Positions 58,105 through 64,000 of a DNA stretch of 64,000 nt are shown piece by piece; the stretch's first letter is position 1; every line of letters starts with the position of its first letter. The position numbers were made by a program, and so were the translations under genes. Origin of the DNA: Pseudomonas sp. Irchel 3E13 (GTDB lineage Bacteria > Pseudomonadota > Gammaproteobacteria > Pseudomonadales > Pseudomonadaceae); the NCBI RefSeq assembly GCF_900187455.1, contig NZ_FYDX01000004.1, positions 248,001 to 312,000 of the forward strand, in the 5' to 3' direction. The notes beneath the pieces are model-generated. The model was not told the DNA's origin. It made no database searches and worked only from the letters and a program-made list of their open reading frames with translations.

Positions 58105-58120
58105 CTGACAGAAATATCAG
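58105..58120 (-). promoter_or_regulatory. CT-N12-AG dyad (LuxR-box-like)
   Basis: Read toward the paralogue-2 gene: CTGATATTTCTGTCAG, identical to the box at 57057. Confidence 0.6.
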
Positions 58121-58166
58121 GTATCCCGAGCAGGAAAGTTGCCGTGACGATGGTTGAACCGCCGGT

Positions 58167-59174
58167 TCAATAGTCATACCGATCCACCGCCCGCCGCCGT
58201 TCATTGTCGTCGCGCATGTCGTAGTTGGCGGTGGTCTGGATGTTGCTGTGGTGCGCCAGTTTCTGGGCAATCGACAGGTCGTGTTCTTCGATCACCCGGG
58301 TAATGAAGGACCGGCGGAAATCATGGGGCATGATCTTCACGCCGACCTGCTGACCGCGCTGGCGGGCGATGTAATAGATGGCGTGCTTGGTGATGCGTTC
58401 GCGGGTGATGTGGCTACCGCGACGGATGCGGTTGAACAGGAAGCTGTCGTCTTCCTGGCCCGCCGGCAATTGCTCGCGGCGGAACGCCAGCCAGGCATTG
58501 AGCTTTTCGAAGGCCCAGACCGGCGCGTACTTGATCAGTTGTTTGTTGCCCTTGCCCAGCACCCGCAGGCTGCGCTCGGCGAAATCCACCTGGGCCAGGT
58601 CGAGGTTGACCGACTCGGACTTGCGCATGCCGGTGCCGTAGAGCAAGGCGATCACCGCGGCATCACGCAGCCCCTGCGGCCGTGGGTCGGCGGCGCAGAC
58701 GTCCATCAGTTCGCGAATCAACGTGCGCTTGAGGTTGCGCCCCACCGGCAGGCGCGTGCCCTGCACCGCCTTGACCTCGCGGATGCGCAGCAGGCGCTCC
58801 TGGTCGATCAGACCGAGGCGCCAGGCTTCGTTCATCACCCCGCGAATGGCGTTGACGTACAGCGACGAGCTGTTGGGCGCGTAGCCATCGCTGCGCAACA
58901 CCGCCACCAGATCGGTCACGTGCGCGGGATCGAGCTGGTGCCAGGGCACTTCGACGATATCGATGCCGTCGAAACCGAGGCGGTCGGCGGCGTCCTGAAG
59001 GATGTACTTCATGGTCAACTGGCTGGAAGGCGCCAGCCGGGCGAGGTATTGCAGCAGCGGGTTGGGCAGTGACTCAGGCAAACCGTGGGGTTCCTCGATA
59101 GCGGGGGCGGTAACCGAAGGCGCGCAGGATGACCGAGCGCACCCGCTCGGGCAAGCCCTTTTGCCTGACGGCAA
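58167..59174 (-). CDS. Tyrosine recombinase/phage-type integrase
   Basis: Site-specific recombinase of the XerC/D-phage integrase fold. Core-binding domain (QYLARLAPSSQLTMKYILQDAADRLGF) and catalytic domain with Arg in GTGMRKSESVNL, Lys region (RVLGKGNKQ), HDFRR (His and Arg), AHHSNIQTTANYDMR (His and nucleophile Tyr). Up to 335 aa; a TTG start at 59081 (304 aa, GAGG upstream) is quite possible, as the first residues look non-coding. No phage genes follow in this window; there is no recognisable attachment tRNA. Confidence 0.87.
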   Translation of the reverse strand: MPSGKRACPSGCARSSCAPSVTAPAIEEPHGLPESLPNPLLQYLARLAPSSQLTMKYILQDAADRLGFDGIDIVEVPWHQLDPAHVTDLVAVLRSDGYAPNSSSLYVNAIRGVMNEAWRLGLIDQERLLRIREVKAVQGTRLPVGRNLKRTLIRELMDVCAADPRPQGLRDAAVIALLYGTGMRKSESVNLDLAQVDFAERSLRVLGKGNKQLIKYAPVWAFEKLNAWLAFRREQLPAGQEDDSFLFNRIRRGSHITRERITKHAIYYIARQRGQQVGVKIMPHDFRRSFITRVIEEHDLSIAQKLAHHSNIQTTANYDMRDDNERRRAVDRYDY

Positions 59175-59223
59175 TGCCGCCGAAGGACTACAGTTGGCGC
59201 ATCCGTAACTGCAGCGAGTTCAC

Positions 59224-59871
59224 ATGGCACTTCACAAACTGGTCCATACCCATCCACGGCTGAGCGCCGCCGCCTTGATCGGGATTCTCGGCGGTTTCTT
59301 TATCCCCGCAGGCGACACCGTGCAGCATGTGCTGGCGGGCTGGAACCTCGCGGTCTGGCTGTACCTGGCGCTGGTGTTGGGCCTGACCCTCGGCGCCACG
59401 CCTGAAACCGTGCGCCGCACCGCCGATGTCGAAGACGAGAACGCCGCGCTGGTGTTGTTCGTGGTCAGTATCGCCGCCGTGGCCAGCCTGGCCGCGGTGA
59501 CCCTGCAACTGGCCGGCAGTGGTGATCTGCACGGAGAGGAAATGCTCCTTCACTACGGCTATACCGGGCTAACGGTCGCCGGTTCCTGGCTGCTGATCGG
59601 CACCATCTTCAGCCTGCATTACGCTCGCCTGTTTTACACCAGTGAGAGCAGTGAGCCGCTGCTGCGGTTCGCTGATGGTGAGCGCCACCCCGATTACTGG
59701 GACTTCCACTATTTTTCGTTCACCTTGAGCGTCGCGGTGCAGACGTCGGATATCGGTGTCGGGGGGCGCGGGATGCGTCGGGTGGTGCTGGCTCATTCGG
59801 TGATCGGCTTTGTCTTCAATACGGCCATTCTTGGGTTTACCTTGAATATTGCTGCCGGGCTGCTGAGCTGA
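59224..59871 (+). CDS. DUF1345-type inner-membrane protein
   Basis: 215 aa. Membrane helices at about 15-30, 38-55, 75-97, 113-134, 193-213, with the conserved tail [16 protein letters not shown] and [19 protein letters not shown]. The family is conserved in proteobacteria; function is unknown. It is divergent from the integrase. Confidence 0.85.
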   Translation: MALHKLVHTHPRLSAAALIGILGGFFIPAGDTVQHVLAGWNLAVWLYLALVLGLTLGATPETVRRTADVEDENAALVLFVVSIAAVASLAAVTLQLAGSGDLHGEEMLLHYGYTGLTVAGSWLLIGTIFSLHYARLFYTSESSEPLLRFADGERHPDYWDFHYFSFTLSVAVQTSDIGVGGRGMRRVVLAHSVIGFVFNTAILGFTLNIAAGLLS

Positions 59872-60232
59872 ATCAGGCCTTCATGGGGGCCGGGGGCGAT
59901 GGATAACCCACAGCACCAATACCCAATCCCAAAGTCCATCCCCAGTACCCCGCGAAGAACCTGAAACAGGGAACTCACAGCCGCCGGTCGGAAAACCAAA
60001 CCCCACAGTGCCAGACCGACTAGCGGTCGCCATGCCCCGAACAACAGAGAAACCGTTTGCCCTGCACCTTCGGGTAAAGCGGAATGTGACACCCATCATG
60101 GAACAGGAAAAACAACCGGGAATTATTCCCGTTCACGCGGTTCATTGCTGCTATGGTTAGTCACTGGCCCCAAAGGTCAGGATTTCGGGATGTCATTCAG
60201 GGTTATCGGCAGCACGATACAAGGAGGCCTGT
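59872..60232. other. Intergenic region with possible ORF remnant
   Basis: 361 bp. A minus-strand frame at 59793-60092 would read SLLFGAWRPLVGLALWGLVF, faintly like a phage holin-type helix with WRP, but no good start or ribosome site was seen, so I do not call a gene. The rest holds the promoter of the downstream small gene. Confidence 0.3.
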
Positions 60233-60493
60233 ATGAACAAGCTCACGTTTCCAGGCGCATGCCAGATGATGCGCTGGCATTTCCATCCGCTGGGCTTCGA
60301 GGCCACCATGGACGCCCCGCGCAGCATGGTTGCCCGTCTGTTCGACCGCGCCACCGGCGAGACCTTGCTGGCCATTGCTGGCATCCCTTGCTCCACCGTC
60401 ATGGCCGCCCACGATGTGGAACGGATCATCGAAGCGGTGGAGGACGAACTGGAAGCCTTCCAGCCGTCCTGCGCCCTGCAGCGCACCGCCTGA
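60233..60493 (+). CDS. DUF1652-type small protein
   Basis: 86 aa. AAGGAGG 7 nt before ATG 60233. MNKLTFPGACQMMRWHFHPLGFEATMDAPRSMVARLFD, then GETLLAIAGIPCS, matching the small family that is common in Pseudomonas and of unknown role. Soluble, no signal peptide. Confidence 0.85.
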   Translation: MNKLTFPGACQMMRWHFHPLGFEATMDAPRSMVARLFDRATGETLLAIAGIPCSTVMAAHDVERIIEAVEDELEAFQPSCALQRTA

Positions 60494-60496
60494 CCG

Positions 60497-62581
60497 TCAG
60501 GGTCGGGCCTGGTTAGTCATCACCTTCTCGATATCACTCAGAAAACGCTCGGCCGGCACCGGCTGGCCGAGCAAGTAACCCTGCAACGAATCACAGCCCA
60601 GCCGCGTCAGGAAATCCTGTTGACGGTCGGTTTCCACGCCTTCGGCAACGATCCGCAAACCCAAAGCCTGCCCCAGGGCGACGATTGCCGAGACGATCGC
60701 CGCATCATCGCTGTCGTGCTCCAGGTCGCGGACGAAACCGCGGTCGATCTTCAGCTCGTTGGCCGGCAGACGCTTGAGGTACATCAGGCTCGAATAGCCG
60801 GTGCCAAAGTCATCGATCGACAAATCCACGCCCATGTCCGACAGCCGCTGCAGCACGCAGAGGCTGGCGTCGGCATCGTGCATGGCGGTAGTTTCGGTGA
60901 TTTCCAGGGTCAGGCTGTTGGGCGGCAGGTTGTTGCGTTCGAGCGCCGCGGCCACGCTGTCGACCAGTCCGGCATGGCAGAACTGGATGGCCGAGAGGTT
61001 GACCGCAATGCGCCAGTCGCTATGGCCCTGGTCGAACCAGATGCGCATCTGCCGGCAGGCTTCTTCCAGCACCCATTCGCCAATGGGGATGATCAGGCCG
61101 GTCTTTTCCGCGAGGACGATGAAGCGGTCCGGCAGCAGCAGGCCCATGCTCGGGTGGTCCCAGCGCACCAGCGCCTCGGCACCGATCGGATGACGGCCCA
61201 CGGCGTCGAACTTGGGCTGGTAGAACAGCCGGAACTGCTTCTGCTCCACCGCCGTGCGCAAATCCTGAAGCAATTGCAGTTGCAGGCGCGCGTTGCTGTT
61301 CATCGATACGTCGAAGAAGCTGTAGCCATTCTTGCCCGCGTTCTTGGCGTGGTACATGGCGGCGTCGGCGTTGCGCAGCAACTCGTGCTGGTCATTGCCG
61401 TTGCCGGGATAGAGCACGATGCCGATGCTGGCGGAAATCTGCAGGCTCTGCTCCGCCACGCGGAAGGAACGGGAGACCAGATTGACCTGTTTTGCCGCGA
61501 CGCTGACCGCGTCGTCCGGATCTTCCAGCTCAACCAGCAGGACGAATTCGTCACCGCCGATCCGCGCCAGGGTGTCCTGGCTGTGCAGATGGCCGCGCAA
61601 GCGCAGGGCGACTTCCTTGAGCAACTGGTCACCGGTGTGGTGGCCGAAGGCATCGTTGACCGGCTTGAAGCCGTCCAGATCGATGAACATCAGCGCAAAA
61701 CAACCGCCATGTTCCGCCACTTTGCTCATCGCCTGGTCGATGCGGTCGGCCAGCAGGGTGCGGTTGGGCAAGCCGGTCAGGGTGTCGTGCAGCGCCAGTT
61801 GGGTGAGTTCCTGGTTGGCGAGGGTCAGCGAGCGCGCCAGATCAGCGGTGCGCGCCTCGAGACGGGCGTCCAGCACCGAGGTCAACAGGGCCACGGCAAG
61901 CACCGCCAGGGTGGTGATCAGCACCAGATAATCGAGGCCATCGCCGCTCACGCCCTCGTTGAAGGCGCCGCAGAAACTGCCCTCGGGGAAGTTCGCCGCG
62001 GCCATGCCGGTGTAGTGCATGCCGACAATCGCCACGCCCATGACCACCGCCGCCCCGCCGCGTATCTGGCGTACATAGGGCGTGTGGCGGCGCAGGCGGA
62101 AGGCGATCCACAGCGCCGCCATCGACGCCCCGACTGCGATCAGCAGCGACAGGCCAAACAGCGCCACGTCGTACTCGATACCCGGCTGCATGCGCAGCGC
62201 CGCCATGCCGGTGTAGTGCATGCAACTGATACCCGCGCCCATGATCCCGGCGCCCAGCAGCAACATGTGTAGCGGCAGGCTGGTCTGGCTGACCAGCCAC
62301 AGGGCAAAGCCCGAAGACAGTACCGCGATGACCAGCGACAGCACGGTCAGGGTGAGGTCGTAGCCCAACTGGATCGGCAGGCTGAAGGCAAGCATGCCGA
62401 TGAAATGCATCGACCAGATGCCCATGCCCATGGCCAGCGCGCCACCGCCCATCCACAGATAGACCGCCCGCCCCTTGGCCGTGGCCAGGCGTCCGGTGAG
62501 GTCAAGGGCGGTGTAGGAAGCCAGGATCGCCACACACAGAGAGATGACGACCAGAGTAGGTGAGTAACTGCCAATCAACAT
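60497..62581 (-). CDS. MHYT-GGDEF-EAL membrane protein (cyclic-di-GMP)
   Basis: 694 aa. The N-terminal part (about 1-245) is an MHYT sensor with seven membrane helices and repeats MHFIGM, MHYTGMAALRM and MHYTGMAAANF, proposed to bind copper or gas. A GGDEF domain follows with intact RIGGDEFVLL, then an EAL domain with GAEALVRW, and DDFGTGYSSL. Both domains look active by motif, so it could make or break cyclic-di-GMP. The start at 62581 has GGAAAG upstream; a longer TTG extension is possible. Confidence 0.93.
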   Translation of the reverse strand: MLIGSYSPTLVVISLCVAILASYTALDLTGRLATAKGRAVYLWMGGGALAMGMGIWSMHFIGMLAFSLPIQLGYDLTLTVLSLVIAVLSSGFALWLVSQTSLPLHMLLLGAGIMGAGISCMHYTGMAALRMQPGIEYDVALFGLSLLIAVGASMAALWIAFRLRRHTPYVRQIRGGAAVVMGVAIVGMHYTGMAAANFPEGSFCGAFNEGVSGDGLDYLVLITTLAVLAVALLTSVLDARLEARTADLARSLTLANQELTQLALHDTLTGLPNRTLLADRIDQAMSKVAEHGGCFALMFIDLDGFKPVNDAFGHHTGDQLLKEVALRLRGHLHSQDTLARIGGDEFVLLVELEDPDDAVSVAAKQVNLVSRSFRVAEQSLQISASIGIVLYPGNGNDQHELLRNADAAMYHAKNAGKNGYSFFDVSMNSNARLQLQLLQDLRTAVEQKQFRLFYQPKFDAVGRHPIGAEALVRWDHPSMGLLLPDRFIVLAEKTGLIIPIGEWVLEEACRQMRIWFDQGHSDWRIAVNLSAIQFCHAGLVDSVAAALERNNLPPNSLTLEITETTAMHDADASLCVLQRLSDMGVDLSIDDFGTGYSSLMYLKRLPANELKIDRGFVRDLEHDSDDAAIVSAIVALGQALGLRIVAEGVETDRQQDFLTRLGCDSLQGYLLGQPVPAERFLSDIEKVMTNQARP

Positions 62582-62706
62582 GAGGCTTTCCACGAATGGG
62601 GCTGGATAGGGCAATTTGCCAGCCCATAAAAGCCGATGATTGTACTCAACCTTTCGCGAAACGCACGGAGTTTCAGCCGGTTGGTGAAGGGTGATTTGGC
62701 GCGGAA

Positions 62707-62744
62707 CTGTGGGAGCTGTTAGCCGCGAAGGGCCGCTCCCACAG
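62707..62744. repeat. REP-type inverted repeat
   Basis: CTGTGGGAGC, 18-nt spacer, GCTCCCACAG. The GTGGGAGC core is a common intergenic repeat of Pseudomonas. It lies between the GGDEF gene and the efflux protein gene. Confidence 0.65.
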
Positions 62745-62780
62745 AATCATGCGTGGCCGACGCTTTGCGACGGCGGCGGA

Positions 62781-64000
62781 TCACTCCTCGGTAAACGCCT
62801 GTTGCGCATCCCAGCCACCGCCCAAGGCCGCGATCAACTGCACGCTGGCCACCAACCGACCCTGCAACAGGGTCAGCGCACTTCGCTCGTTGCTCAGGGC
62901 GGTGGTCTGCACGTTGACCACATCCAGATAGCCGATCAGCCCTGCCCGGTACTGGTTCTCGGTCAGACGCAGCGATTCACGCGCCGATTCCAGCGCCTCC
63001 TGGCGCACATTCGCCTCGTCGCCGTAGACCTTGAGCTGGACCAGGTAGTTTTCCACTTCGCGGAAACCATCCAGTACGGTCTGCCGGTACTGCGCCACGG
63101 TCTGGTCGTAGACCGCCACGGTACGGTCGACTTCCGCCGAACGCTTGCCGGCATCGAACAGGGTCATGGCCAGGCTCGGGCCCACCGACCAGAAGCGGTT
63201 CGGCAAGCTGATCCAGTTGCTGAAGGTGCTACTGCTGTAGCCACCGCTCAAGCTCAGGCTCAAATCCGGGAAGTAAGCGGCGCGGGCAACACCGATTCCG
63301 GCGTTAGCCGCCATGACCTTGCGCTCGGCCGAGGCGATATCGGGACGTCGCTCCAGCAGTTGCGAGGGCAATTCCAGCGGAATCTGCGGCAACCCCGGGA
63401 TCGTGGTGGTCGGCGCCAGGGCGAACTCCGCCGGCAGCTTGCCCATCAGCACGGCGATGGCGTTTTCCAGTTGCGCGCGCTGCCAGACCAGGTCCACCAG
63501 GTCAGCCTCGGTGCTCTTGAGCTGGGTTTGCGCCTGGGCCACCGCGTCCTTGCCGGAAACCCCCGCCTTGTACTGGTTCTGGGTCATTTTCAGCGAGCGC
63601 TGATAGGTCGCCAGGGTCGCTTCAAGCAGCCGCTTCTGTTCGTCCATCACGCGCAATTGCAGGTAGTTTTGTACCAGCTCGGACTGCAGGCTCAGGCGCA
63701 TCGCCGCCATGTCGGCCAGGCTCGCTTCGGCACTCGCCTCGTCGGCATTCAGGCCTTCACGCAGCTTGCCCCACAGGTCGATTTCCCAACTGACGCCCAA
63801 CTGGGTGCTGTAGGTGTCGCGGATACCGCTGCTGTTGTTGCTCAGGCTCGAACTGCTGCTGCCGGTGCCCTGGCTGGAACGGGTCTTGCCGGCGCTGAGG
63901 TCGAGGCTGGGGAACAGCGACGCGCGGGAGCTGCGCACCAGGGCCTGGGCCTGACGGTACTGGGCCTCGTACTGGCGCACGGTCTGGTTGCTGGCATTGA
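62781..64000 (-). CDS. Outer-membrane efflux protein, OprM/NodT family (N-terminus beyond window)
   Basis: Trimeric outer-membrane channel of an RND/MacB-type tripartite exporter. The visible part starts in the middle of the first hairpin (NQTVRQYEAQYRQAQALV). It has both repeats: LGVSWEIDLWGKLREG with QSELVQNYLQLRVMDEQKRLLE, and VGPSLAMTLFDAGKRSAEVD with FREVENYLVQLKVYGDEANVRQEALESA. The signal peptide and about 60-80 residues lie outside. The partner pump genes are outside the window. Confidence 0.92.
   Translation of the reverse strand, partial: NASNQTVRQYEAQYRQAQALVRSSRASLFPSLDLSAGKTRSSQGTGSSSSSLSNNSSGIRDTYSTQLGVSWEIDLWGKLREGLNADEASAEASLADMAAMRLSLQSELVQNYLQLRVMDEQKRLLEATLATYQRSLKMTQNQYKAGVSGKDAVAQAQTQLKSTEADLVDLVWQRAQLENAIAVLMGKLPAEFALAPTTTIPGLPQIPLELPSQLLERRPDIASAERKVMAANAGIGVARAAYFPDLSLSLSGGYSSSTFSNWISLPNRFWSVGPSLAMTLFDAGKRSAEVDRTVAVYDQTVAQYRQTVLDGFREVENYLVQLKVYGDEANVRQEALESARESLRLTENQYRAGLIGYLDVVNVQTTALSNERSALTLLQGRLVASVQLIAALGGGWDAQQAFTEE

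Overview
The window is high-GC DNA from a Pseudomonas, most likely the P. fluorescens/P. putida group. The genus call rests on an OprD-family porin, a DUF1652-type small protein, the style of two-component and IclR regulators, and short REP-type palindromes (GAGCAAGCTCGCTCCTACA and AGATCGAGCGCCGC types) between genes. No rRNA, tRNA or CRISPR array was seen.

Layout. (1) 1-7400: an NtrC-type response regulator (cut by the window edge) and its membrane histidine kinase, then a Tat-exported lipoprotein solute-binding protein and a TonB-dependent receptor. Both transport genes carry a -24/-12 (sigma-54) promoter with a GTGTTGC-N7-GCAA dyad about 75-85 bp upstream, so they look like one regulon of the adjacent two-component system. 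(2) 8100-19700: a sugar-acid (uronate/aldarate) catabolic block on the minus strand: hydrolase, OprD porin, aldose 1-epimerase, enolase-superfamily dehydratase, uronate-dehydrogenase-like SDR, MFS transporter, Dabb protein, 2-oxoglutarate-semialdehyde dehydrogenase, SnoaL-like protein and RraA-like protein. It faces a divergent regulator that fuses an IclR protein to an SMP-30/gluconolactonase-like propeller which appears to have lost its metal ligands. (3) 19700-32300: a small ORF plus XRE/cupin regulator; an extremely Met/Cys-rich small protein; an IclR regulator with acyl-CoA synthetase, alcohol dehydrogenase and enoyl-CoA hydratase around a nested-palindrome operator; then an uptake set of TonB receptor, MFS transporter, SfnB-like flavoprotein and exported M20 amidohydrolase.

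(4) 32370-56330 is the most interesting part. A giant (1935 aa) MnxG-like multicopper oxidase heads an operon with a YncE-like propeller, two Sco copper chaperones, a cytochrome c/periplasmic-binding-protein fusion and a SurA-N-like chaperone. Downstream on the same strand is a tightly overlapped operon for a type II secretion/type IV pilus-like machine (GspE, PilM/N/O/P-like, secretin, three pseudopilins) that runs by ATGA overlap into csgE-csgF-csgG, the curli export apparatus, with no curlin subunit genes in the window. The missing GspF and a GspG lie on the other side of the oxidase operon, beside a lytic transglycosylase. Sigma-54-like promoters precede mnxG, the secretion operon and gspGF. 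I infer a single metal-oxidation and export module.

(5) 56390-58130: an acyl carrier protein flanked by two paralogous NGxFxxGLxxW proteins. All three have a CT-N12-AG dyad (LuxR-box form) upstream. (6) 58160-64000: a tyrosine recombinase, a DUF1345 membrane protein, a DUF1652 protein, an MHYT-GGDEF-EAL cyclic-di-GMP protein and an outer-membrane efflux protein cut by the window edge.
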